Below, in pieces: positions 1 through 11,600 of a stretch of 64,000 nt of DNA. Position numbers and translations under genes: made by a program. This DNA comes from Toxonevra muliebris (taxonomy: Eukaryota; Arthropoda; Insecta; Diptera; Pallopteridae), in the NCBI GenBank assembly GCA_963691655.1, contig OY829329.1, positions 12,166,708-12,230,707 of the forward strand. Direction: 5' to 3'. Position 1 is the stretch's first letter. Each line of letters starts with the position of its first letter. A model generated the notes under the pieces. That model saw nothing but the letters and a program-made list of their open reading frames with translations, had not been told where the DNA came from and made no database searches.

Positions 1-1291
1 GTTAAGAGAGGGAGTTTGAGACGAAGTGTGAGGAAGCACATACATGTGTGTATATGTTTGTGGAGAGAGATGTCTGAATGAAGGAAGAAAGGAATTGCAT
101 AAATTTTTCTAAAAAACAAACCGAGCAAAAATATACTGTAAAAAGCATATCCTAGCATATCCTTTCGTCCTTTTGAGCTTTCACTTCCTTTTTAATTTTT
201 TTTTTTTTTTTTTTGTTACAATTTGTTTTGCTTACGTACCTACTCCGTTTTTCAGCTGTATGAATGCTTTCCTTTTTTATAATGTTTTAGGTTTTTTTTT
301 TTTTCTTATTTGTTTTTTTTTTTTTTAGTGAGCTCAGCTCTGAGAAAATTCATGAATTTTTGTGTTGTTACTTTTCATTCTTGTTAAGGATGTGAATTTC
401 TAAATTTTTGTGCTTTCACTCTTGTTGCTGCTGATGCTGCTGCTACCAACCAACATCGTCATCGTCACCAAGAACGGCTTCGTTTTTATAGTCAATGCAA
501 GAAATACTTTTGTTGTTGCTGCTGCTGGTGCTAGTGCTGGTTGCATCCATTCAACCCAATATTCATCTCCAACAACTACTCATCGTCATCCTCGTCGTCG
601 TAGTCACCAACACAAATAGTGCTGTTGTTGTTGCTGTTGAATCATTTGTGCTGCTGTTCCCTTTTCAATTTTTTAGAGTGTCAGTTTGAAATAAAATGAA
701 TTGCATTCCAAACAATGCTCAAGCAAATTCCTATAAAATTAAAAAAAAAAAAAAAAAACTAGTAAAAAATGGAATGAAATCAAAGAAAGAAAAAAAAAAA
801 CAATTTCAGAAAAACGAAGATGATGCAAGGTGAAGCTCTGACTTTGATTCTGATTCAAGCTGGAACAGTATGAGAATATTGATGTTGGACACTTAGAGGT
901 GTGAAGTAGAATTTTAATAGAGTGTGCTTCCAATACATAATTTAAGAATTAAATACTTGTATTCCCCAAATGCTAATAAAATGAGGAGGATATGCTTAGA
1001 ATTTGCAAAACTAATATACTAAACGTATTATAAAAAACTTTTAAGTTTTTGGGAAAGAAACATTTTATCATACTTTATTCCCTCACTGTCTGAGGCGAGA
1101 AAGACAACTGACTTTTCTCTGATATTCTCTAGTACAAATAAATTAAACACTATAAATGCTTCGAAAAGCTTTTGCAGTGAAGAAAGCTTTTGCCTTTGAA
1201 TACGTGTGAGTAAAAGAGAAAGAGCTTTCGTTCCGATCGTAGTGGAACACAAGCGAAACGATTAGGAGTTGTTCTTTTTTCGCTTTGCTCC
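1..1291. other. AT-rich intergenic or intronic DNA, no gene seen
   Basis: The stretch has long T and A runs (about 198-214, 293-303 and 740-757) and a CTG/GTT/GTC triplet-rich patch at about 420-650 that opens short reading frames in several frames at once. No frame shows a domain, a codon-like pattern or splice-site support. I see no gene here. Confidence 0.6.
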
Positions 1292-1920
1292 GTGCCGCTG
1301 CATATAACTTCGCTATCTTTTAAGTTCTTTTAGCAGAAAAATTCGGTCTTACAATATGCACTCCGCCATTTTGCAGAGGAGTGACAAATAGAGCTTTTCC
1401 ACTTCATAATAACTTATTCAAAAGTACTTAGAATTTATTTTAACGAATCGAACGAAAACGCAAGGTATCACTCTCTCTCTCTTTATTATTGTATTTGCTT
1501 TTTTCTTTTGTTTCTTTTAATTTTTTTATTATGTGCAGTTTCTTTTCACTAAAGTTGTGTGCAAATGAAGTCAAGAAAAATGTATTTGAAAAAAAAAGAA
1601 AAAAAGGTGCCGCTGTAAATTATTTCGCTCTCTTTAAAGTTCTTTTAGCAGAAAAATTCGGTCTTAAAATATCCACTCGGCCATTTTGCAGGAGAGTGAC
1701 GAAAAAAGCTTTTGCACTACATGATTGCTCATTCTGGAGAGCTTGGAATTTATTTTAACGAGTCCAACGAAAACAAGAGGCATCTCTTGGGTCTCTCTCT
1801 CTTTATAACTGTATTTCTTCTTTTGTTTCTTTCAATTTGTTTTTATTACATACAGTTTCTTTTTGCAAAAGTCGTGCGCAAGTGAAGTCAAGAAAAATTT
1901 ATTGAAAAAAAAAATTAAAA
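1292..1920. repeat. Imperfect tandem duplication, period about 315 bp
   Basis: Two diverged direct copies begin with GTGCCGCTG at 1292 and 1607. Both carry, in the same order, AGTTCTTTTAGCAG, AAATTCGGTCTTA, CCATTTTGCAG, TTTATTTTAACGA, a CT tract and GAAGTCAAGAAAAAT. Substitutions and small indels are spread over the whole unit, so the duplication is old. No coding function is evident. Confidence 0.8.
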
Positions 1921-2288
1921 ATACTTCTGAATATCAAATTATTTAAATTAAACCATAGAAGTTTGACTTTGTATTTGTTGTTTAAATTGAGTGAAGGTTA
2001 AATGAACAAAAAGAGAATGTCGATATGCAAGCAAAAGGAAAAAGAAAAGAGTATAGCTTTAACAGTAATGCACAGCGCTCATTATGTTTTGTGCTCTTGC
2101 AATGTAAGAAACAAAATGGTGGGTAATACAGAAGCTCTCTGAGAGAGTTTTTTGTTTGATTGAGTGTTGATATTTGAAAATTTTTGAGAATACCTAAATT
2201 ATGTGAAAATTGTATATTTTTGAGCCTGATTGTACTTAAAAAAGGAATGATAAATTTTTCTCAACGAAGAAGAGAATCGGGGGAGTGC
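1921..2288. other. No feature recognised
   Basis: AT-rich sequence without a recognisable gene, repeat or transposon end. Confidence 0.5.
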
Positions 2289-3310
2289 TGCCAGACTCAG
2301 GCCGCACACAGACTAGCGCCACCTCTTCTTCGTTCTCGAAATTTTTCCACTAGCCACATATTTTTGTAGTTGTGAAAATGTTCGTCTTGTCTACCACAAA
2401 CTTGTTTTTTGGACATTTCATGCCAGTCGCAGGTGAAAACTCATACTGCAAACACTTTTATGTAAATCAAGTGTGTGATTTTTTTCTGAAAACTTTTTTC
2501 GAGTTTTTTTAAAAGTGAATAGCTCAAAAAATAATCATGCCACCATCAAAGTAAGTAAAGAAAAAAGTTTTGCATGTTTATTTGGTGATCGCAATACGTT
2601 TTAGTTTCCGATATGATAAGGTGCAAAAAGTAGCGTGTTACCAGACTCGGGCCACAAAAAGTATCCAAACTCGGGCAACCTTTGTTTTGACCGTTATGAT
2701 ATATTTTATCATAGGAACGTTATTTTTAAGTACCAGAAAGGGTCAAAAACGTTATTTGAAAAATAAGCTTTAGTTATTTGAAAAATAAGCTTTAGTTATT
2801 TTTGGTTATGCCTTGTCGCCTTGACAGAAACAATTCCATTGCATGCTTTGAATGCAAAACAACAGTTTATTTAAAATGCCTCAATATGACGCTAAGCTAC
2901 TTTATTTGTTGAAACTGCGATTCGGATTAATATTCAGTTAATTTTCATTTTGCTTTCCAATCCAATTTACATTTTAATTTTCTTTTCACTTCAATTAAAA
3001 CATGAAATATCTTTGACAAATTGATACAGATGACTCCTTATGTCAATTTCAGGCTTCTTTTGTCCATTCTTCACTTTATTTCTGCTATTTTCTATCATTA
3101 GCAGGTAATTTTTGATAGTTTTTCGTAATTTTTCATCGATTTTTGATGGTGGCCCGAGTCTGGGTACTTTTTTTTTAACGCTAAAGGCTTTTAAGCTACT
3201 GATCAAAATTTATTGTAATGTTCAAATATTTCAAATTAAACGATATTTTTTGCTATATATTACAATAGAATGAATTTTGCCTTGAACAAAACATGGTCTG
3301 AGCCTGGGAA
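2289..3310. mobile_element. Candidate inverted-repeat element with CCAGACTCGGGCC motifs
   Basis: The motif CCAGACTCGGGCC or a close variant occurs in + orientation at about 2289, 2641 and 2670, and in reverse orientation at about 3151 and 3297. The best pair encloses about 520 bp (2641-3165). Paired inverted motifs around AT-rich filler suggest a non-autonomous DNA transposon or its subterminal repeats. I could not define a target-site duplication, and the superfamily is unknown. Confidence 0.35.
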
Positions 3311-4240
3311 AACTCACTGTATCGGAAGATGACCGGTACTTGAGAAATTCAGAAAAAGATATTTTGGCAAAGAAATGATAAACGAATACGAGGGTCGGTC
3401 ACGGCGGAAAGTCGGTCATTTTATGTCCTAAGAAGAAGAGTTCGCACCAGTGAATAAGTCTTAACATTTTCGATTAAATAAATAGCCCAGAAAAATTAAG
3501 TATTAATTTCGGAAATTCCAAGGCAAAGTTGGTTGTCCCTTTATTTTGTATATTAAGTTTTATTAAAACCGAGCAAGGTTAGTCACCGTTTTTCGGTAAC
3601 GAAAATATTTTTGGTGATCATCCCGCACTTTAAAATTTATAGTATTAGAATTTTTTTTATATTTTGGAGAAAATCAAGTAATAGATTTGCACAGAAAAAA
3701 ATACACTCCACACATGCTAAGGTGTGTGACAAAGACCAAATTTCCTTGAGAAATTCGATAAAAGTTCCGAAACATATACAGTATTTTTGATTTGACTCAC
3801 TTCGTGTAAAAATTTATAGCTTGATGACTTTTAAATTTTTACTCCCCAAATACCAGAATTGTACCTAAAATGCTACGGTAGTGCCCTAAGTACTGTGAAG
3901 ACCAAAAAAGTTGGAAAAAAGTACAAATGTACTTAAAATATCATCACTGCCTTTGATTACCTCAGACGAGTGGTATTGCTGCAGTGAGGGTGGAGAGAAA
4001 CTAGTGAGAGAGAGTATAATAAAAGAACCTTAGCAGATAACACTGTTATCTGCTCTCATTTGCATTACAATCGTGGTGTTTATTATTTGAGCAAATAAAA
4101 TATTGTTGTTGTTTTTTTTTCGAGTGCTCTCTCTCTCTCTCGCTCTCTCTGTTTTATATGAAATTACTCTCCATAGGTATATGAATATTTGTTATATACA
4201 CACACGTGTGAGCGATCATTGATGCCAATAACGACAATAC
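3311..4240. other. AT-rich DNA with a (CT)n tract
   Basis: No gene is seen. A CT/CTCG-rich tract lies at about 4126-4149. The part around 3965-4080, with a TGCTGCAGTGAG motif and GAGAGAG runs, loosely resembles 23590-23720 and may be an old dispersed repeat. Confidence 0.4.
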
Positions 4241-7200
4241 CAACTCAACTTGCCTTTTAATTTGTACCCCTTGCTTAATACTTAAATGCCATGCAGTTGT
4301 AAAATAAAAACTTTTTTTTGAGCTATTTCATTTTGTTCATGAATTCTTAGCTTGTATTCTTTTTTATTTCCTCTTTGAAAAACATATTAATGATGCATTT
4401 GGATTTTTGTATTGAATTTTAATTTATTTAGCAATAATTATATTTTGTTTTCGTTCAAACTCATTAAAAATTTAAACCTACATTTAGGTTTTCTACTATT
4501 TATTTGAGCTGCCGTTTAGTTTCCTACACGCTCACACACACTTACATATTACACTTACACACAAATACAACACACAAATTACTGTCGACATAGAAAATTT
4601 AAATCTCAATCTCATTTATTTTCTCCAATCAATTTTTGAAACTTAATCAACTCCTTTTCACTCACCATCCATTTTCGTTTGCAGCAAACAACAAATAACA
4701 ACAACAACAAAAACAGTAAAGCGCAATTTGCAATTTCTCAAGACATTTTAAACATTACGAATGCATTAAAGCAGAGTCTCATTTTGACCATTTCAATACA
4801 TATACACACACACAATGTCAAATACAAACAAAACAACAACAACGAGAACTAGAACAACAAATTTTCGACCAAAACAAGCGGAGGGAGAGAAAAGTAAGGC
4901 TAAGTAAAGTGGAGAGAAGGGAAGAGGTCATTGCTTAAAGAACAGTTGAGGCCGCGGCAGAGGGTTACACATTTTACCACCAAATAGCAGGCACTGACAG
5001 GTTTCTATTTAATATACACAAGCAATAAGATGAGAGAACTGAGTACTGAAGAAGACTTTCAACAGCAACAATGGATGTAGGCAAAGAAGGAAAAGAGGGA
5101 TCATTTCTTATGCAAAGGAAATAAACAGTGGGAGCGATGGGAGTGCAGAAGAGAGCATGACATACTTAATGTGTAGGGGTGCTGAGATTTAAAGCACACA
5201 TATATTTTACATACATACATACATGCATATGTATTGTTAATAAAACCTCTCGCCAACAAGAGACACACACACACATAGAAAACCATACATAAACTTAGGC
5301 ACACATGCTTACATAGATATGTAGAAGATAAGGCATCACCATCGCCTAAAAATAGTCAACATGAGCAACAATATGGTGGCGGCGGCGTATGAGATACCCT
5401 ACGAAATTTGTGTGCTTGTGTGGACAATGCACAAACACATACGCATACACAAAGTTAGATTTATTTGTAAGGCGGCGGAAATACCGGAAGTTTGAGTTTT
5501 CTTGGGTCGCATGCTGCTGCACTTACATGTGTATACAAAAACGCACATATACATACACTAAAATCTAATACCAGCTCATACTCACTTACATACATTGATA
5601 TGTACGTACCCACAAACAAACAAACAGACATACATACATACATAGAAACTCATGTACAATCTCTAAAAGCGAAGATGTTCTTGTTGCTGCTGCTGCACTT
5701 AAAGCGTAAATTTTCTTCTTTGGACCAGCAACATCAAAGTGAAAAAGCATAGAAAATCAACCACTATCCAAGGAAAAACGAAAACAACAATAAAGTATAT
5801 GTGTTTACACAGCTCTCATGCTACTCTCCTTTTGCTTAAACTCATTCTACTTTGCTTGGTTGCTGCTTTTCTTTCATTTACTCATACCTTAAAAGAAGAA
5901 GTGTATTTTTGATAGGATCCAAGTTACAGTTTGCTGCAATAAGAAAGGCATAAACATACACTCACACACATACACATATACAAAATCTAAAGCAGAAGAA
6001 AATATTGTTGATGAAGAAGAAGAAGCGGCAGAAGAAGAAAAATGACCACATGACTTTCTATGGCAGCAGATTTTCTAAGAGGCTTGTAGGCTCAAGATAT
6101 ACCAGATGAACATGCATTTATATAGTATATGCATACACTCACACATTCATATACTTATGTATGTGTGGATATGCATATATGTATAGGCACAAATGCAAAT
6201 ATTTTTTGCATTTGGTTTAGTATGAGGTTTGCAAGGATTGAGGTAGGTATCACATACACAGACACATATATGTATGTAATTATATAGGCAAGCCAAGACA
6301 AGGCTTTTGAGTTTTGCACTCTAATGCATTTGCATACTTTTAGGCTCGTTTGGTATATGCATATCTATGTATATATATGTATGTATGTGCGTGAGTGTAT
6401 GCGACAAGTATATTGTAGAAAGTCATCTTAAATTTTAATGAAAATCTCTTCTACTTCTTCTTCGTTTTCATCTGCGTTTGCGTCTTCTTCGGTTTCTTCT
6501 TGTATGCTGCTTGCTGCACTCATATGCAGAAAAGGATTGCGTCGTCTTCTGCTTCTTCTTCTTCTTCTTTTACCTCTGCTTTTTGCTTAAGTATTGTTAT
6601 TTTGCAGATTGTTTTTGTTGCAATTGCAATTGTAGCTCAAATGGTTATTGTTGTTGTTGTTGCCAAGCTGCATAATAAGTTTTACTATATAGAAACACAT
6701 AAGCACTATTGCTATACTTTTACCCTCTGCCTACATACATAACTTTCTTTTCTTTCCGGGATTTTGTACACACACACACACACACACACACGAACACACG
6801 CATACATAGAATTCTCATTTGATTTAAATTTAAGTGCGTTTGAGGCGCACACATTCATACATATATATGTGTTTATATATTTTCAAAATCTTTGCATAGT
6901 TTTAGGCATAGGCACATGATATTTTCTTAAGATGCTATTGCTAAAGCTACTGCCTTCATACTTACATATTATTTTAAATATACCCACCTATATATTTTCT
7001 TAAAATTGTCCATACAAAATATGTGAATAATTACTTTGTACACATGTGTATATAAGTATATATATTAATATATATTTATGTATATGCATATGTGAGTATG
7101 TATGAATGTTAGTCGAAAAAGTAAATGCATCTCAAGATATAAATGCAATACATTTTATAGAATTAAATTCAAAAGAGGGCGAAACTAATACATACTTGCC

Positions 7201-7730
7201 AGTACTAACTATTTACCTCATTGCACACAAATTTTGCATCGTTTTCTTCTTGACTAAAAGGTAACCTTTAACATTTTATGCAGTTTTGTTGTTGTTGTTT
7301 TTGTTGTTGTTGTTGCTTTTGAATTTGAAACTCGAATATCTTAAGATATCTCAAAAATATTACAATTTTCCTTTTACTCATGAGATTTACATACATAAAT
7401 AAGTAAAAATTTAATATTAATATTATTTTGTTTTGAAGAAAATAAGTATCTACAGAAATATATATACATATTTATATATATATGCACATTTATTTATATA
7501 AGTATGTTTATATTTTTGCATATACTTGAATGCAGTTGATTGAATACAACAACAACAACAGTAAATATCAAAAATTTTAAGTAGTTGATAATTTTAAATT
7601 AGAAAATAATAATAACATGATGAAATATTATTTGCAAATTTTATGTTATTATATAAAATATACATATAGATAGTTGCATACATAATTATGCAAATATTTT
7701 TGAGCTCTGCTTATAATTTTGAGGAACTGG
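4241..7730. other. Microsatellite-rich unique DNA
   Basis: Dense CA/CATA/TATG microsatellites, CAA and GTT triplets (for example 4690-4715 and 7287-7315) and many CATACATA tracts. Short frames here are translations of simple repeats, such as Cys/Val-rich or Thr/His-rich strings. The texture resembles long fly introns or regulatory DNA. No exon could be supported. Confidence 0.5.
6768..6791. repeat. (CA)12 microsatellite
   Basis: Uninterrupted CA dinucleotide run. Confidence 0.95.
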
Positions 7731-8266
7731 TTAATTAAATGACAGGCTGCTTAAAAACGAAGTTAAAAACTATATTCAATAATGTCTTTAAATCAGAGAC
7801 AGCTACCTATACCTGCACAATGATCAACTATGCTCTCCTTCTATGAAAATGAGCTATGAACGATGGAAATTTCTTATCCGTTTGTGCCTAAGCTCTTTAC
7901 TGTTTCACCTACGTTGCTTTAAAGATATATTCTATAGAACATTATCTCTATTGGTTACAGCTTCAGTTAAAATGTATTATTAAAAATAGCTCTAAATACT
8001 CTTAAAATGTTTTTAAGTTAAGACTGCGTCTTTGTTTTTCACATCCCTATAACAACTAGTTACTACTACTAGTCGGACTGAAGAGCAACTGAAATGAAAC
8101 AAAAGTTATATAGCGTAGCTAATTTTTCTGAGGCAAAAGCAACTAGAAGCGCTACATAGTTCAATGCAATCACCCAGGTTAGTTTAGAATCCACCAACTC
8201 ATTTGAGGTTTAGCAATGAGATCAGCAGAGACCGAAACAACTTTGTGATTGCTCTCAATGGTGTGG
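7731..8266. other. No feature recognised
   Basis: AT-rich, low in simple repeats. No reading frame, repeat or transposon end could be identified. Confidence 0.5.
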
Positions 8267-8274
8267 ATCATAAC

Positions 8275-9197
8275 CAGGGATGCCAACTGGCGGGCAATTC
8301 CCCAATTTGCGGGGAATTTTACTCTGTGTGGGGAATCGGGGAATGAACTTGCGGGGAATTTGAAATCGTTCAGCTTTTAGCAATTAAAGTCTGTAGAATA
8401 TTTTTTGTCAAAAAAACGTTTAAATTATGAAATATTTCATATTTTGGGTCTTAAATTCTTCATCTTTTCTTAAGCAGGCCCTGCAATTTGTTGGTTTGGA
8501 GAAATCGATTTTTAAAAAAGTGTGCTATTTAAAAGTATTATATTTCGAAAGTTTTTTGTAAAAATTTCAGAGAAGGCAGAGTGTTTTCGTAGATATGGAT
8601 GATTATAGCGGCGAGTGTCAGTCAGGCCAAAACAGTCGCGCGGCTCTTCGATTTCCCTTTCGGCCGTTCAGAATGGCTTAGCTATGCCTTCGTCCAGAAC
8701 CTCTTGATTAACTCTTAATCATTGCTGACTAATCTGTAAACTTTCAAATTACGATCAGCCATCATAAAGAAGATGAATTATATTTTATATGTTAAAAACC
8801 GGCTGTCAAAAGTTTGAACCCGTTTTTCTCAAAACAAAGTTTTTGTCATTTTTTATTTGATTCAAAAGAAATCAAAAGAAAGAATGTCTTCTTCTTTGAG
8901 AACTTTAATGACAAAAAGTGGACTGAAGCTTATATGTTAAGAATTCTGGAGTCAGAAAGTACGTTTCTATTAATCTACCAGTCCCATAAAAATTTGTTAA
9001 GTTCGGACCGAGAAAATTCAGGGTCGCCTTAAAATAATACTCACTGAAGTCAATTTCGTTTTTGTAAAATGTTTATATGGAAAGTACGTGTAGCGCTGTT
9101 ATAATATGAAATTATACCAATGCGGGGAATTCGATCGAAAATCGGGGAATTTCTCGAATGTTATCGGGGAGAGAGAAAAAATGAGTTGGCATCCCTG
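8275..9197 (+). mobile_element. hAT-type non-autonomous element, family A, copy 1
   Basis: A 923-bp element begins CAGGGATGCCAACT and ends with its exact inverse, AGTTGGCATCCCTG. Both ends carry several GGGGAATT motifs in a subterminal array. The same element recurs inverted at 16145 and 20598, where 8-bp target-site duplications support the hAT superfamily. Here the flanking 8-mers (ATCATAAC and ATTCAAAG) agree at only half the positions, so the duplication has decayed or the end is off. It carries no transposase. Copy 1 is taken as the + reference orientation. Confidence 0.82.
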
Positions 9198-9300
9198 ATT
9201 CAAAGACAATTGCAGAGAGAGAGAGAGAGCACTTCGGATTCTTTTCTGTAGTTTATACATTGTTTGGTCCTTCATTTCAAAACTTTTACGGATAAGTTAG

Positions 9301-9611
9301 GTTAGGTTAGGTTGGAGTGGCTGTCGAGAGACACACTTAAGCCTGAACGGCCCATTGTGATACCACATAGTTGGACCTACAGTTTAACTCCAATTTCGAA
9401 CGGCGGTGTGGCAATTTTTTATCGGCTTGGTGGTTTTGCCATTACCAACCAATGTGTGTACTTGTACACTATCTTATAATTCTCATACACTTCATATTGA
9501 TAGTGAATATAAGAAAGTTATGAAAATTAACCACCAGACGAAGACGGGAATCGAACCCGAACCTCTCAGATGAAAGTCTAGTGCACTATTCAATAGGCTA
9601 TCGAGGTCGTC
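9301..9611 (-). mobile_element. tRNA-Glu-headed SINE with LINE-type (TAACC)n tail
   Basis: Read on the minus strand, this 311-bp SINE starts at 9611 with a tRNA-like body containing an A-box and a B-box (GGTTCGATTCC). A spacer of about 150 bp follows, also found in the SINEs at 33681, 47613 and 57616. After CTGTAGGTCC it switches to a different 3' module containing TGTGGTATCACAATGGG and CAGCCACTCC, ending in (TAACC)n. Flanks TACGGATAAGTTAG (9287-9300) and TACGGATTAGTTAG (9612-9625) form a 14-bp target-site duplication with one mismatch, so the whole chimera was inserted as one unit. The tail matches 3' ends of LINE fragments in this window. Confidence 0.88.
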
Positions 9612-9625
9612 TACGGATTAGTTAG

Positions 9626-10030
9626 ATTTCAAGATTTTCCCATTTTGTTGAACACTGTTGAACGCCCTCTTTTTACCCGGACTTCCCTTCTTCCACTACC
9701 AATTTCATTCTATAATCGAACTTTTCTTCATTAATTCATTAATATTTTCTTTAGATACCCTTGAATTACATATATTTCAATATCTATTCATTTTGTTTTT
9801 GCCTCTTTCATAATTAATATAGTTTTTTCTGATTTTAGTGAATAATTAATTATTGGCAATTGGAATTGATATCCCAGCGAAAAGAGAGGTATCCCTTCTT
9901 CTTTGGGTACTTTCCTGGCATTAAAAGGAAACCCTTCCCCTGCTTTATCAACACAATAGTTGCAGTCATAAGTCTTCTTCAGAAGATATTTTTATCCTTG
10001 ATTCTGCATACCATATTTAAAAGAAACATG
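9626..10030. other. No feature recognised
   Basis: AT-rich DNA between the SINE and the hairpin element. No gene or repeat seen. Confidence 0.5.
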
Positions 10031-10108
10031 TCGTCGCCTGAGAATTGATTTGGCGTATGTGTATAAGTATTCCTATGCCTATACGCCAAATCAATACTCA
10101 GACGACGA
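10031..10108. mobile_element. 78-bp hairpin element, copy 1
   Basis: An almost self-complementary unit. The left arm starts TCGTCGCCTGAG and contains TTTGGCGTAT; the right arm is the inverse with two mismatches, around a 22-nt loop. The same 78-bp unit occurs at 40936. It is flanked by TG on both sides here rather than the TA seen at copy 2. It is probably a miniature inverted-repeat transposon. No protein could fit. Confidence 0.75.
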
Positions 10109-10479
10109 TGTTTTTTTTTTGAAAAGGGTAAAATATATTACCCTATGCTTCTCCCCTAACAGCTTTCGACCCCAATTCCACTCCCCCCTTCTCCACCTAA
10201 GTTGACTTTGTTTTTCCTTTTGTTATATCAATTCTTCTAAAAATTTTTATCTAACGATTATAATTCAACTCTACATACAAATTTCAAACACACAGTTTTC
10301 TGAACACATCCAGTTTCATTCCAAAAAGAATAATAATGTCAGCATTATCTTTAGTGCCGACTTGATTTGACATGTTACTTATACATTTCGTTGACTTTAC
10401 AATGGTTGATTGGGCTTGATTGTTTGTATAACTATGATTTGTTAAATATCAAAATTATTAATATTATCAGTTAGGCAGA
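10109..10479. other. No feature recognised
   Basis: AT-rich sequence with a C-rich patch around 10150-10200. No gene seen. Confidence 0.5.
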
Positions 10480-11600
10480 CTCAAATGCAGTCAGACTCTG
10501 AGAAATAGGGTCTTGGACTGCCAAAAACTACGGACACAGCTGAATTCTATCACAAGTACCGAATATACCAAACCAGCATAACACTGACTAAATATCCACA
10601 TTCCAAATTAAACTTCAATAAGGGCTTTATTTAACACCGTGTTTCCAACAAAAGCAGATTAGAGAAGAAAACGTGTGAGAGCTGGTCTTGACACCGACGG
10701 ATCAAAGATGGACTGCAGAGTCGGTGCAAGAGTCTACTCAGAACACCTCAGTATTGCCGAATCTTTTAGGCTCCCGAATGAAGCCAGTGTTTACCAGGCC
10801 GGACTTCTGGTGATCAGAGATCAGAGCCTGCAAAGCACTAACCAAAATCCAAAGGAGAGCTAAAGTGGCCATCTTCACAGACAGCCAAACGGCAATTAAT
10901 GCCCTAGGCTCAGACATAATATCTTCTAGATTAGTTAACCAATGCAGGGAATTACTCGCCACCCTAAGTCACAGGCTGGACATTAGCCTTATTTGGGTTC
11001 CTGGTCATAGGAACATCGAAGGCGCACTGAAAATGCCGATGAATTAGCGAGGCGAGGTTCAGCTCAGGATTTAACTCAGGCGCAATCTGTAGCAATTTCC
11101 CTGAATAAAATCAAAACTTACTTTCTTACCCTTGTAGATAGCAGGTGGAAAAACCTTTACACATACGGCGTAACCAGGAAAACATAGCCAAAATTCAACC
11201 ATAGCAAAACCAGGAAAATTCTTTGTCACACCCGATCTGATGTAGTTAGATTGACTGCAGTATTGACGGGGCATCCCACACAACACACACTGCAGAAGCT
11301 GCAGCAACCTTGAAGAAAGAGAGACTCTAACCAACTTTCTCTGTCATTGCTCGGCTCTTGCTAGAACAAGACAAAAACTGTTCCACGGACCTTTTTTAGA
11401 CCACATAACCAAGATCCCCAAACTCGAAAATGGAAAACTCCTCCAATTTCTCAATCTCACAAACTGGCTCTAGACAAAAAAAAAGTAAACATCCATTCAC
11501 AAATGAGGTTGTGGTATCAAAACGGCGCTCTAGCGCTAATTGTGCTCCCTCTGTCAGAGGGAGTAGCCACTCTACCTACCTACCTACCTTCCTACCTAGG
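10480..11600 (+). pseudogene. Non-LTR retrotransposon fragment, RNase H domain and 3' end
   Basis: Frames interrupted by stops and shifts encode pieces of a retrotransposon RNase H: TDGSK at about 10699, the conserved TDSQTAINAL at about 10877, then WVPGHRNIEG and, after a frameshift, ADELARRG near 11038. This order is standard for the RNase H tail of I-like LINE ORF2 proteins. A C-terminal region and a 3' UTR follow, with TGTGGTATCA and GTAGCCACTC, ending in (TACC)n at 11571-11600. The 5' part, including reverse transcriptase, is missing, as in typical truncated copies. It cannot make a functional protein. Confidence 0.85.
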
